IMG/VR virus record: IMGVR_UViG_3300046048_000299
Location: 1 to 34,480 of that record
Reading direction: 5' to 3' (one strand)
Source: a virus
DNA length: 34,480 nt
The notes under the pieces were generated by a model. The model searched no databases and was not told the DNA's origin. It saw only the letters and a list, made by a program, of their open reading frames with translations. A program made the translations under genes and the position numbers. Below, piece after piece: positions 1-5,689 of this stretch (the first letter of the stretch is position 1; every line of letters starts with the position of its first letter).

Positions 1-127
1 TCGTCGCGCTTTTCATAAAGTCCGCCAATTTCCCCGCGTTCATACGCCTTGCCTTGTTCGAATGCCCAATATAGCAACCCGCCCGTTTCGTCGAACCGGT
101 TTATAACCGTCGTAACTCCCAGGGCGG
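1..127. repeat. Terminal direct repeat, left copy (circular genome overlap)
   Basis: Bases 1-127 are identical to bases 34354-34480. The nuclease gene that crosses the join keeps its frame when one copy is removed (170 + 508 = 678 bases, 226 codons). The window is therefore a circular sequence of 34,353 bp written with a 127-base overlap. An overlap of exactly 127 equals a common largest k-mer size in de Bruijn assemblers, so I infer that it is an assembly overlap and not a biological terminal repeat. Confidence 0.95.
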
Positions 128-170
128 TTGCCCCGTTTTTTAACTTGTATCCGCCTTTAGGTCGTGCCAT
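1..170 (-). CDS. PD-(D/E)XK nuclease, N-terminal part (continues at 34353 after circularisation)
   Basis: This is the 5' end of the recombination nuclease gene whose main part lies at 33846-34480. Reading from the ATG at 170 gives a protein starting MARPKGGYKLKNG, which runs in frame through position 1 into the residues encoded below 34354. An internal TTG at 34430 is a poor alternative, because it would drop about 31 conserved-looking residues including ALGVTTVINRF, a pattern often seen at the start of phage RecB-like nucleases. The joined protein is 225 residues. The start sits just after the 172-residue gene's neighbourhood at 180, in the same transcription unit; upstream on the minus strand is a GGAGGCGCC stretch that can act as a Shine-Dalgarno. 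Confidence 0.85.
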   Translation of the reverse strand, partial: MARPKGGYKLKNGATALGVTTVINRFDETGGLLYWAFEQGKAYERGEIGGLYEKRD

Positions 171-179
171 GGCGCCTCC

Positions 180-698
180 TTAAAATTGTATTTTTTGGGG
201 TCGGTTTATATACCCTGTTATTGTCTTGAAAACGTAAACGTCGCCCTTTGCTATTAAGGCCCCGGCCTTTTGTTCCGCGTCGTTTATGGTATCAAAAAAA
301 AGTAAAGTATTGTCGGGCGTCAATACCGCAAAACTTTTTACCGATTCCCTGCTAATTGGCGCGATATTGACGACGTCGTTAAATAATTTGTTTTGCGTAA
401 TTGGTTTACTCCAATTCTGCGGTTTGGGGATAAAATAGGCGTAATTTTTGCCGTCTTGGTCAAGTATTATTTTCCCTTCTTCACTCATTTTTTTTAACAT
501 ACGGCCCGCGCCCTTGCTCATTGAAAGGCCCCAGGTTCCGCCAATCCGGGAATTAAATAAACTGACGATTTTATTAGTCGTAAACGCCCGGTCCGAACTT
601 TGCAACAAGGCAACAACAAAGTCCTTAAAAATTATTTGTTCCCTTGAATTTGTTACCCCTACCCAACGAAACCCCTTTTTCAGCTTTAGACTTTCCAT
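180..698 (-). CDS. Hypothetical protein with a winged-helix-like N-terminal half
   Basis: I do not recognise a named family for this 172-residue protein. Residues about 20-95 look like a winged-helix fold: IIFKDFVVALLQSS, then FTTNKIVSLFNS as a possible recognition helix, and a final KIILDQDGKNYAYF hairpin. The C-terminal half (residues about 110-172) has alternating strands and one helix and may be a separate small domain. The start is fixed by an AAGAGGGG Shine-Dalgarno just upstream. It lies in the early operon between a 74-residue winged-helix-like gene and the recombination nuclease, so a DNA-binding or regulatory role is plausible. That role is inference from fold pattern and position only. 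Confidence 0.7.
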   Translation of the reverse strand: MESLKLKKGFRWVGVTNSREQIIFKDFVVALLQSSDRAFTTNKIVSLFNSRIGGTWGLSMSKGAGRMLKKMSEEGKIILDQDGKNYAYFIPKPQNWSKPITQNKLFNDVVNIAPISRESVKSFAVLTPDNTLLFFDTINDAEQKAGALIAKGDVYVFKTITGYINRPQKIQF

Positions 699-716
699 TT
701 TTTACCCCTCTTGGTA

Positions 717-941
717 TTATTTATCTTTTGCGAAATAAACAAACCGCGTAAAAGAACCGCGCCGGTCCTCGTTTGCCGGTTCAATCATTCCGCGTAAGCG
801 CAAGTTAGTTATGGCCCGGATAATTCCGGGGCCGGTATATTTCCCTTTAATTTCGCGCCGAACGTCGGTTAACGACAATGGATTGTCGGCCCCCATAAAA
901 AGGGCCAAAATGACTTTTTCAATGGTTTCTTGGTCGGCCAT
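717..941 (-). CDS. Small winged-helix-like protein (74 aa)
   Basis: The protein starts MADQETIEKVILAL. I chose the ATG at 941 because it overlaps the stop of the upstream 37-residue gene as TAATG, which implies translational coupling; a longer reading from 1013 has no ribosome binding site. The sequence PLSLTDVRREI, GPGIIRAITNLRLRGMIEP and a basic C-terminal FTRFVYFAKDK fit a compact winged helix with a recognition helix around residues 40-55. It resembles small phage transcription regulators in size and pattern but matches no family I can name. It sits downstream of the integrase in the early operon, so a role in regulating recombination or early expression is possible. Confidence 0.65.
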   Translation of the reverse strand: MADQETIEKVILALFMGADNPLSLTDVRREIKGKYTGPGIIRAITNLRLRGMIEPANEDRRGSFTRFVYFAKDK

Positions 942-1054
942 TATTGCGCCGCCAATTCTTTTAGGATTAAAACCCAGGCGCCCAGGAAAGAAACAAATAT
1001 TAGAATTGAACAAAAAACATTAATTAAGATTGACGAATTTTTTAAATATTTCAT
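941..1054 (-). CDS. Small membrane peptide (37 aa)
   Basis: A 37-codon reading frame starts with ATG at 1054 behind a strong AAGGGGGG Shine-Dalgarno five bases away, and ends TAATG at 941 where the next gene starts. After a basic start (MKYLKN) comes one hydrophobic stretch, residues about 8-32, ILINVFCSILIFVSFLGAWVLIL, shown here only by its bounds and composition. It is a single-pass membrane peptide by prediction. The good ribosome site and the coupled overlap are the evidence that it is real, since the length alone would not be. Function unknown; small membrane peptides in early phage operons can affect exclusion or lysis timing, which is only a guess here. Confidence 0.55.
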   Translation of the reverse strand: MKYLKNSSILINVFCSILIFVSFLGAWVLILKELAAQ

Positions 1055-1066
1055 TCGGACCCCCCT

Positions 1067-1672
1067 TTAAATGCTAATGTTTTCTATTGCTTCGTCTATT
1101 TTGTTTTGGTCGACGTTCAAATAACGTTCGGTATTTGCAATTGAAATATGGCCCAATGCGTTACAGGTCGCCCGCATTGGGTCGACCTTTTGACCGGCCG
1201 CGACTAGGGATAACATATATTCGTAAATGCGCGTCCCGAAAGTCTTACGCATTGAATGGGTACCAATTGTTTTTCCGCCAAGGCCGCAATTTTCCAACGC
1301 CGCGGACAAACCGCGCCACGCCTGGACCCGGTCAATTGCTTTTGCGTCGGTTCGGCTTGACGGGAATAAAAAGTCGGTAATTTTTTCGTCTTTGACGTAT
1401 TCCAAAAGGTCCCGTTGCGTTTTGCTGTTTAACTTGACGGACCGGCCGCGTTTCCCGCCTTTCATGTTTTCGGGCGGAATATATAAATAGTCGCGGACCC
1501 GGCCGTCGCCATTCATAATATCGTTTACCTTAACGGTTAATAATTCGGAAATACGAAACCCGGTATTGCAACCAAGGGAAAATAGCATTTTGTCGCGGGC
1601 CGCATTCCGACCGGCGAACGCGCCCAAAATTAATTTAACTTCCCTTTCTGTTAACGGCCTTGACCCTTTCAA
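1067..1672 (-). CDS. int: Minimal tyrosine recombinase / integrase (catalytic domain only)
   Basis: This 201-residue protein is a tyrosine site-specific recombinase. The catalytic residues can be read in order: Arg in TGFRISELL (about residue 41), Lys in GGKRGRSVKL (about 76), the HxxR pair in THSMRKTFG (about 139-142), His in LGHIS (about 175) and the nucleophile Tyr in ERYLNV (about 184). Phage integrases are usually 300-400 residues with arm-binding and SAM-like core-binding domains; here both are missing, as in FimB/FimE-size enzymes. The start is TTG at 1672 behind a GGGGGGGAG tract. It lies in the early operon, right beside a perfect 8-bp inverted repeat. It may integrate the phage, resolve multimers or invert DNA; the context does not settle which. 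Confidence 0.88.
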   Translation of the reverse strand: MKGSRPLTEREVKLILGAFAGRNAARDKMLFSLGCNTGFRISELLTVKVNDIMNGDGRVRDYLYIPPENMKGGKRGRSVKLNSKTQRDLLEYVKDEKITDFLFPSSRTDAKAIDRVQAWRGLSAALENCGLGGKTIGTHSMRKTFGTRIYEYMLSLVAAGQKVDPMRATCNALGHISIANTERYLNVDQNKIDEAIENISI

Positions 1673-1685
1673 AAACTCCCCCCTT

Positions 1686-1710
1686 TACAACATAAGGTTA
1701 TAATGTTGTA
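1686..1710. promoter_or_regulatory. Perfect inverted repeat beside the integrase (candidate recombination core or operator)
   Basis: TACAACAT (1686-1693) and ATGTTGTA (1703-1710) are perfect 8-bp arms around a 9-base spacer, directly upstream of the integrase start. Tyrosine recombinase core sites have this geometry, two inverted binding sites around a 6-9 base crossover region, and attP is usually next to int. It could equally be an operator, because AT-rich promoter-like sequence (TTGATA then TATAAC on the minus strand) overlaps it. Confidence 0.45.
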
Positions 1711-1742
1711 TATTCTTAAACTATCAAAAAGGCGATTGCAAC

Positions 1743-1775
1743 AAAAAAAAAGGGACCCGGTAAAAGGTCCCTTTT
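1743..1775 (-). terminator. Rho-independent terminator after the small early genes
   Basis: On the minus strand an AAAGGGACC stem pairs with GGTCCCTTT around an 8-base loop and is followed by nine T residues. It lies after the 90-residue gene (1808-2080) and before the integrase, so it can separate the immediate-early genes from int and the recombination/replication genes. The plus-strand T run is only four bases, so it should work mainly on the minus strand. Confidence 0.85.
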
Positions 1776-1807
1776 CAGGAATTGGGGTAATTCGTGAAAA
1801 CGAAATA

Positions 1808-2080
1808 TTAACCCCGCATAGAAGAACAAACAATTTTCGTTTCGGTCCTAATGTCCAAACCAAGTCGTTTGTTTAGGTCCTCGGCGTGTTTTGCCATTTC
1901 TTCGTATGTGTCGGAATGCGCCCAGGTAAAAGGAACGGGCGAATATCCTTTTTCGTTTGCAACTGCGACCCCCAACCCAATCCCGAATTTTGTTACAACG
2001 GCGACAAATGCAAACAACTTACCTTTGAATGCCTCTTGAACTTCGCCAAAATCCCAATCGTTTAAATAAACCGTTTCCAT
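1808..2080 (-). CDS. Hypothetical early protein (90 aa)
   Basis: Translation starts at METVYLNDWDFGE, behind an AAGAGGGGGG Shine-Dalgarno. The first 50 residues alternate strands (KLFAFVAVVTKFGIGLGVAVAN) and the last 40 form a helix-rich tail with YEEMAKHAEDLNKRLG. The hydrophobic middle is too interrupted by charged and small residues to be a confident membrane segment. No family recognised. It is the last gene before a terminator, in a run of five small early genes that starts with the promoter near 3350. Confidence 0.65.
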   Translation of the reverse strand: METVYLNDWDFGEVQEAFKGKLFAFVAVVTKFGIGLGVAVANEKGYSPVPFTWAHSDTYEEMAKHAEDLNKRLGLDIRTETKIVCSSMRG

Positions 2081-2098
2081 GATAACCCCCCTCTTGTA

Positions 2099-2290
2099 TT
2101 ATGCAAAATTAATATAATCCAAATAGGTCCCGACGTGGTAACGCCTTTTCCGCCTGGGAAATAACCTTTTAGGCATTAACCGGACGCCGTACCCGTTAAT
2201 GTGTCCTTGGTCAACCCGATATTGGTTAAACCTTTCGTTTAAAAACTTTTCCGCCTCTTTGCGCGTTTCGAATGCCCGACCGAATGCCAT
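2099..2290 (-). CDS. Small basic hypothetical protein (63 aa)
   Basis: The start at 2290 (MAFGRAFETRKEAEKF) is chosen because AAGGGGG lies seven bases upstream; a longer frame from 2392 reads back through the neighbouring regulator gene without a ribosome site. The N-terminal part has a short helix, ETRKEAEKFLNERFNQYR, and the C-terminal part is rich in Arg/Lys and aromatics (RLFPRRKRRYHVGTYL). The pattern of a helix packed against a small sheet resembles many small phage proteins but I cannot assign a family. It sits directly behind the Xre-like regulator. Confidence 0.6.
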   Translation of the reverse strand: MAFGRAFETRKEAEKFLNERFNQYRVDQGHINGYGVRLMPKRLFPRRKRRYHVGTYLDYINFA

Positions 2291-2292
2291 AA

Positions 2293-2484
2293 TTACCCCC
2301 TTGTCGTTTTGTTCGCCTCTTTGAACTCTAGGCCGTCGATTGCAACCTCTACAATTCCAGGAATGCGGCGCAATCCGTTTTCCCATTTCCAATAGGTAGA
2401 CGGCGGCGTTTTTAATGCCGCCGCCATTTGGCGGGCGTTAAGGCCCATTGTTAGACGCCGTTTAATAAGGCCCACTCTAGTCAT
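2293..2484 (-). CDS. Xre/Cro-type helix-turn-helix regulator (63 aa)
   Basis: The protein starts MTRVGLIKRRLTMGL at 2484, with a GGGGGGGG Shine-Dalgarno. Residues about 5-48 match the lambda-repressor-like HTH pattern: RLTMGLNARQMAAAL is helix 2, TPPSTYWKWENGLRRIP contains the recognition helix and the usual W-E-N-G signature. There is no cleavable C-terminal domain, so this is a Cro- or small-Xre-size regulator and not a full CI repressor. It overlaps the end of the upstream gene by eight bases. The pair of GCCATTGG sites in the operon promoter at 3338-3376 are its most likely operators, by position. Confidence 0.75.
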   Translation of the reverse strand: MTRVGLIKRRLTMGLNARQMAAALKTPPSTYWKWENGLRRIPGIVEVAIDGLEFKEANKTTRG

Positions 2485-2731
2485 TCCCCCCCCCTTTTTT
2501 GTTTTCCTGGCACTCTTTACAATTACAGGTTTCCGCATTCCTTATTGCGTCCCATGCCTCGCGCTTGCTATCGAAACCCCGTACCCCTTCGTGGCAACCC
2601 GGTTCGAAACTCCAACCATAATGTAGGGTTACGATTCCGCCCTTTGCTTCGGGTTCGTCAAAGTCCCAAAACTCGACCCGTTGCATTAGTTTAGCGCGGC
2701 GCCTAATTGGTTTTTGTTTTGTCTTGTTCAT
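2477..2731 (-). CDS. Hypothetical protein with C-terminal Cys cluster (84 aa)
   Basis: Translation starts MNKTKQKPIRRRAKL behind CCAAGGGGGTAAAA. The middle section resembles a small sheet (RVEFWDFDEPEAKGGIVTLHYGW). The end carries C-N-C-K-E-C, together with an earlier GCHEG, so up to four Cys plus one His could hold a metal. No family recognised. The stop overlaps the start of the Xre-like gene, so expression of the two is likely coupled. Confidence 0.6.
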   Translation of the reverse strand: MNKTKQKPIRRRAKLMQRVEFWDFDEPEAKGGIVTLHYGWSFEPGCHEGVRGFDSKREAWDAIRNAETCNCKECQENKKGGGND

Positions 2732-2746
2732 TTTTACCCCCTTGGT

Positions 2747-3286
2747 TTAGTTAAACATTTCCTTGTATTTCTTTTCGCTTTTCCTTTTGCCGTCGACATA
2801 AATTAACGCCGGGAATTGGTTAAAAAGTTTTCCGTTTTTGGAACAATTAATAATCATTTCTTGCTGTATTTCGATTTTCCGGCCCTGGCGGGTTCCGTAA
2901 ATCCGAAAGGTTAATCCGGTTAAATGTTCCACTTCGACATTTTCCAGGGTTTCCAATTTTGCCAAAATTTTAATTTTCCAGGTATTAATGGTGTCCTTTG
3001 CATATTGCGCCGCGGCCTTTTCCATTTTCTCGGCGTCAATAGAATAAATGCGCCGGTCCCTGGGCGAATGGGTAATCGCGTTAGGGTTGTCCGGGTATTC
3101 GCATTTAACTATTGGGCGGACCGTTTCGGACCATTGTTTACAATAGGCCCATGAATTATGAACGCCTTTTAAATCTTCGCCTAATGCCTCGACCATGCGG
3201 CCGAACATATACTCGACATTTAATTTAAATCGGGCCGCAATTTCCGGGGCGTAGTCGCCCAAACCTTTTAACAAATTGTTTTCCAT
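2747..3286 (-). CDS. First early gene, hypothetical protein (179 aa)
   Basis: This is the promoter-proximal gene of the early operon, starting MENNLLKGLGDYAPEIA behind CCAAGGGGGTAAAA. Its layout is a helical N-terminal half (residues about 1-60, including an EYMFGRMVEALGED helix), a polar middle with KMEKAAAQYAKDTINTW, and a C-terminal sheet-like segment, HLTGLTFRIYGTRQGRKIEI. I do not recognise the family. Phage genes in this position often counter host defence or take over host functions; here that is speculation from position alone. Confidence 0.65.
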   Translation of the reverse strand: MENNLLKGLGDYAPEIAARFKLNVEYMFGRMVEALGEDLKGVHNSWAYCKQWSETVRPIVKCEYPDNPNAITHSPRDRRIYSIDAEKMEKAAAQYAKDTINTWKIKILAKLETLENVEVEHLTGLTFRIYGTRQGRKIEIQQEMIINCSKNGKLFNQFPALIYVDGKRKSEKKYKEMFN

Positions 3287-3328
3287 TTTTACCCCCTTGG
3301 TTGAATTAATAATGTATTGTTAATTACT

Positions 3329-3357
3329 AAATTAATTGCCATTGGCTATATTGTCAA
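3329..3357 (-). promoter_or_regulatory. Candidate sigma-70 promoter of the early operon
   Basis: On the minus strand a perfect TTGACA (3357-3352) is followed after 17 bases by TAATTT (3334-3329), a weak -10. The expected start is about 35-40 bases before the ATG at 3286. The weak -10 and the operator-like repeats across it fit a regulated promoter. Confidence 0.45.
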
Positions 3358-3376
3358 CAAGAAAAATGCCATTGGA
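3338..3376. promoter_or_regulatory. Pair of GCCATTGG operator-like repeats
   Basis: GCCATTGGC (3338-3346), a perfect palindrome around one base, lies between the -35 and -10. A second copy, GCCATTGGA (3368-3376), lies upstream of the -35, exactly 30 bp away, about three helical turns, in the same orientation. This is the layout expected for a dimeric repressor that blocks the promoter; the Xre-like protein of the same operon is the natural candidate. Confidence 0.45.
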
Positions 3377-3394
3377 AATAACTTACTCCATTTG

Positions 3395-3483
3395 CCTAAC
3401 AAGGGCTCAGCTGACGCCGGCAAACAACAACTAGGCGAAATTGCTATATATAATGTTTTTGAATGGAGTAGAAAAACCTAACA
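3395..3483 (+). repeat. 89-bp intergenic element, copy 1
   Basis: Bounded at both ends by CCTAACA. Aligned without gaps against the minus-strand copy at 18574-18486 it matches at about 62 of 89 positions, mostly in four blocks: CCTAACA, CTGA(C/G)GCCGGCAAACAA, AATGGAGTA and ACCTAACA. The middle is AT-rich and diverged, with TATAAT at 3449-3454 on the plus strand. An outer 9-bp inverted repeat, TACTCCATT (3384-3392) and AATGGAGTA (3462-3470), occurs in this copy. It lies between the late terminator and the early promoter; function unknown. Confidence 0.7.
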
Positions 3484-3490
3484 AAAAAAG

Positions 3491-3525
3491 ATAAAAAAAC
3501 CCCGGACCGACTACCGGCCGCGGGG
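3491..3525 (-). terminator. Rho-independent terminator at the end of the late operon
   Basis: On the minus strand CCCCG (pairing 3521-3525 with 3500-3504) encloses an inner GC-rich stem with CCG/CGG pairs, followed by TTTTTTTATC and another T run. It lies just after the stop of the DUF5675 gene at 3562, so it closes the structural and lysis transcript before the early promoter. Confidence 0.85.
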
Positions 3526-3561
3526 TAAAAGGCGTTAACCAAGAGGGGCGTTTGCCTTTTT

Positions 3562-3963
3562 TTAGTATTGTTCAATAACGGTTAAATGTGCCGTTTGGTC
3601 GGTTGCCAAACGCATTAGAAATAAATTAAAAGTCGACCCGGAATTCAAAACGGCCCGTTGTCCTCGTAATTTCCCGACGGTCGAACCCAACAAAATGCAA
3701 CCCTCGGTATGCTCGGCGGTATTCCCTGGGTGAAATAAAACATTGTCCCGCCCTGGGACGTCCTCAATAATCCAGGTTTCCCCATGTTTAGCGGAAACGT
3801 GGGGATGGCATAAATATTGTTGCGCCGGAATGCTCGACCGGTTCCGTTCGTTTAGGCGGTCCGACGGTTCCAACGTATAACAAAAAACCTCTTTGTCTAT
3901 TTTCAGGACCCCGACGGTACCTTGCCGCGTTTCCTCCAATCTAACTAATTCTAAAACTCGCAT
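3562..3963 (-). CDS. DUF5675 family protein, candidate peptidoglycan-active lysis enzyme
   Basis: This 133-residue protein matches the DUF5675 pattern: RVLELVRLEETRQGTVGVL at the start, the CYTLEPSDR segment, SIPAQQY, and the strongly conserved HPGNTAEHTEGCILLG. His78 and Cys89 in that last motif resemble the His/Ser-His-Gly-Cys active site of L,D-transpeptidase (YkuD-like) folds; this resemblance is my reading. The family is found in many phages, often near lysis genes, and its activity is not established to my knowledge. It is the last gene of the lysis cassette, starts directly after the stop of a membrane protein, and no other endolysin is visible in the genome. It is therefore the best endolysin candidate. 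Confidence 0.8.
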   Translation of the reverse strand: MRVLELVRLEETRQGTVGVLKIDKEVFCYTLEPSDRLNERNRSSIPAQQYLCHPHVSAKHGETWIIEDVPGRDNVLFHPGNTAEHTEGCILLGSTVGKLRGQRAVLNSGSTFNLFLMRLATDQTAHLTVIEQY

Positions 3964-4311
3964 TTATTCGATTCCCAAAACCACTTTAATTTTATATGCA
4001 ATGCCAAGAAACAAGGCCCCGACCCCCAGGGTACAAACGACAATAACAATTGTCATTAACCCCCTATTGGCGAACTTTTGCAAATCCTGGCCGAAATTTA
4101 TACCTTTACGGAATTGGTTAACCTGTTCGGGTTTGTCTACGTCGACGCCCATAATTTCAAAAACACGCTTAACTGCCCGGTCCGCGGCGACCTGGGGTTC
4201 GACGCAACCCGCAATTGGGCAACGCCTTTCAATATACCGACGTTCGGGGTAAATGCGCCCGTCTTCGCCGACGTATGTTTCAAGGGGCCGCAATTGGTTT
4301 TCGTTGCTCAT
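3964..4311 (-). CDS. Membrane protein of the lysis cassette, holin-like (115 aa)
   Basis: The start at 4311 (MSNENQLRPLETYVG) overlaps the upstream stop as ATGA, which sets it; a reading from 4353 adds 14 basic residues with no ribosome site. Residues about 1-80 are soluble and charged, with a short CPIAGC pair and ADRAVKRVFEIMGVDVD. One membrane segment follows near the C-terminus (GLMTIVIVVCTLGVGALFLG). This layout, a conserved soluble part with a single C-terminal anchor, resembles DUF6127-like phage membrane proteins. The position between the spanin gene and the DUF5675 gene suggests a holin, pinholin or anti-holin role. Confidence 0.7.
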   Translation of the reverse strand: MSNENQLRPLETYVGEDGRIYPERRYIERRCPIAGCVEPQVAADRAVKRVFEIMGVDVDKPEQVNQFRKGINFGQDLQKFANRGLMTIVIVVCTLGVGALFLGIAYKIKVVLGIE

Positions 4312-4565
4312 AAGTCCGAATCGTCCCTTTCGCAATCGCCTAACGCTTGGCAATGGTGCCTTAATTGGTTAAACCACGCCCACGTTTCCGGGTGTTTATA
4401 TTTATCCTGGAAAGGCGCCAATTCCCGCTTAACGGCGTCATTCGGCCGCGGGAAATGCGGACAATGTGCCGACCGGGTACTACAACCGGTCAAGGGGATT
4501 GTCAACAAAAGGACTATTATTAATTTCGTTGTCCTCGTTAGCATCCTGGGCCGCCTGTTTGTCAA
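4308..4565 (-). CDS. Outer-membrane lipoprotein spanin, Rz1-like
   Basis: A basic N-terminus followed by KLIIVLLLTIPLTGC gives a signal peptide with an LTGC lipobox, so the protein should be a lipoprotein with the lipidated Cys at about residue 28. The mature part is about 58 residues with two Cys pairs. The gene begins inside the upstream Rz-like gene in another frame (overlap 4480-4565), the classical Rz/Rz1 arrangement. A second in-frame ATG at 4544 (MLTRTTKLI) would give a shorter, more typical signal peptide and may be the true start. O-spanins join the inner-membrane spanin to fuse the two membranes in the last step of lysis. Confidence 0.75.
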   Translation of the reverse strand: MTNRRPRMLTRTTKLIIVLLLTIPLTGCSTRSAHCPHFPRPNDAVKRELAPFQDKYKHPETWAWFNQLRHHCQALGDCERDDSDL

Positions 4566-4659
4566 TTTTGGCCTTTGCTTGCCGTTGCCCTATCCTATAT
4601 ATAAATATAGCAGAGGCGATAAGGACAACGACAAGCAAAAGAACAAGTAAAAGGGTCAT
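4480..4659 (-). CDS. Inner-membrane spanin-like protein, Rz-like (59 aa)
   Basis: A 59-residue protein starts at 4659 in a TAATG overlap with the upstream holin-like gene. An N-terminal membrane segment, MTLLLVLLLVVVLIASAIF, is followed by a charged helical tail with RQAKAKIDKQAAQDANEDNE. The topology (N-terminal anchor, periplasmic helix) and the overlap with a lipoprotein gene in another frame point to an i-spanin. It is short for an Rz protein, whose periplasmic part is usually over 100 residues, so it may be a small variant. The alternative is a DUF2681-like small membrane protein. Confidence 0.65.
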   Translation of the reverse strand: MTLLLVLLLVVVLIASAIFIYRIGQRQAKAKIDKQAAQDANEDNEINNSPFVDNPLDRL

Positions 4660-4838
4660 TATTCGGTTTTGCTCATTGCAACGCGAATGCCGAAAATACC
4701 CAACCCGGCCGCAATAGAGGCGATACCCTCGGCCAATACGTCAAAAATATTGCCGTTGTATATGCCCGCCGCAATAATGCCAAGGCCCGTTAATATAAGG
4801 CCGATACCGCCAATTTTTCCTTTATATCCTTCCAACAT
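4659..4838 (-). CDS. Small membrane protein, holin-like (59 aa)
   Basis: The gene starts MLEGYKGKIGGIGL at 4838 with a CAGGGGGT Shine-Dalgarno. Two hydrophobic stretches, residues about 9-27 (IGLILTGLGIIAAGIY) and about 39-54 (IASIAAGLGIFGIRVA), are separated by a short polar loop. The ending FGIRVAMSKTE resembles the LGIRHAIEK tail of small phage membrane proteins found next to lysis genes. It is the first gene of the lysis cassette and is coupled to the Rz-like gene, so a holin role is likely but unproven. Confidence 0.7.
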   Translation of the reverse strand: MLEGYKGKIGGIGLILTGLGIIAAGIYNGNIFDVLAEGIASIAAGLGIFGIRVAMSKTE

Positions 4839-4861
4839 AATTTTTTACCCCCTGTTTTGTT

Positions 4862-5206
4862 TTAAACCGCGACCAAATTATCAACGTAAAAAGTCGCCCT
4901 ATCTTTTATCGGCAAACCCGACCCGTTGTTGCTGTTATAGGTCCCTTCGATTGTAAAAACTCTTAATTCCGAATCGCCGGTCCCTAAAATTTGTAGGTCG
5001 GCGCCTTTCAGGACTATGACATTTTCTTCGGCCGGGGTTGAAACTTCGACGTCGGCGCGGCTGTTAATAACCTTGCCGTTTGCGTCGGTCAACGTCCACG
5101 TTAGGGTCGCGGGGATAACCGCCGTATCGTCCTCGTCGGTTATTGCGACCGTTATTATAAAGGTCGATTGTTCCCGCGCCCGCGCGTCTAGTGCAATTGC
5201 GGCCAT
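4862..5206 (-). CDS. Minor virion protein with an Ig-like strand pattern (114 aa)
   Basis: Start MAAIALDARAREQSTFIITVAITDEDD with an AAGGGGG Shine-Dalgarno. The chain is almost all alternating strands (FIITVAITDED, ATLTWTLTDANGKVIN, NVIVLKGADLQIL, RVFTIEGTYNS, DRATFYVDNLVAV), the pattern of one Ig-like or beta-sandwich domain of the type used on phage virion surfaces. It follows the fibre and a small minor structural gene and precedes the lysis cassette. I infer a fibre accessory or decoration protein. Confidence 0.65.
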   Translation of the reverse strand: MAAIALDARAREQSTFIITVAITDEDDTAVIPATLTWTLTDANGKVINSRADVEVSTPAEENVIVLKGADLQILGTGDSELRVFTIEGTYNSNNGSGLPIKDRATFYVDNLVAV

Positions 5207-5234
5207 AATTAACCCCCTTTTAGTTAAGGTTTAA

Positions 5235-5675
5235 TTATGCGGACGCTAAAGTAAATATGCCGGAACCATGGAATTCAACCGTAAACGTTCCGTTGCTAGT
5301 CGAAATTTGGCCGCCGAAATCAATTAGACAAACCAACCCGTTATTTGAGTCGGTATAGTCATAAATTGCGGCCCAATATGCGCTTATTGTCGACCCGGTC
5401 CATTGCACGTCGGGCGCGTCAAACGTTGTCGTTCCGCTTGATTCATTCCAGGTAGAGGCGCCAATCGTTTTTCCGCCGGTTACATAACCCGTCCCGGACG
5501 CCTCGGTAAAATCCGCGGTCAATGCAACGCCCGCCCCGCCGGTATCATAACTTTGATAAGTCGCGGCCGGTGTAGACGCGTCGTTAAACAAGGCGATATA
5601 AAATGTATCGTCGTCCATGTCAAACGTTCCGTCGCCTATCCATTCAGTTAACTTGTTAAATAGTAAATCCGCCAT
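5235..5675 (-). CDS. Minor tail or fibre-associated protein (146 aa)
   Basis: Starts MADLLFNKLTEWIGDG with the best classical Shine-Dalgarno in the genome, AGGAGG. The sequence follows a pattern seen in many phage tail-region proteins: a short N-terminal helix (LFNKLTEWIG), then FYIALFNDAS, a Thr/Gly-rich sheet (GYVTGGKTIGASTWNESSGTT), and a final Ig-like part (AYWAAIYDY, VCLIDFGGQIS). Proteins of this shape are usually annotated as minor tail or fibre proteins of unknown role. It sits directly after the large repeat fibre. Confidence 0.65.
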   Translation of the reverse strand: MADLLFNKLTEWIGDGTFDMDDDTFYIALFNDASTPAATYQSYDTGGAGVALTADFTEASGTGYVTGGKTIGASTWNESSGTTTFDAPDVQWTGSTISAYWAAIYDYTDSNNGLVCLIDFGGQISTSNGTFTVEFHGSGIFTLASA

Positions 5676-5689
5676 TTCCTTTTTTCCTC

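Noticed and set aside
1669-1863. 64-residue minus-strand reading frame across the gap before the integrase
   Set aside because: It runs through the rho-independent terminator and the palindrome, has Cys-rich low-complexity sequence and no ribosome site.
3426-3454. Plus-strand promoter with TATAAT at 3449
   Set aside because: The matching -35 position reads AACAAC and there is no plus-strand gene downstream. It is kept only as part of the 89-bp element.
4078-4650. 190-codon plus-strand open frame across the lysis genes
   Set aside because: It is antisense to three overlapping genes (holin-like, Rz, Rz1) that have start sites, membrane segments and a lipobox.
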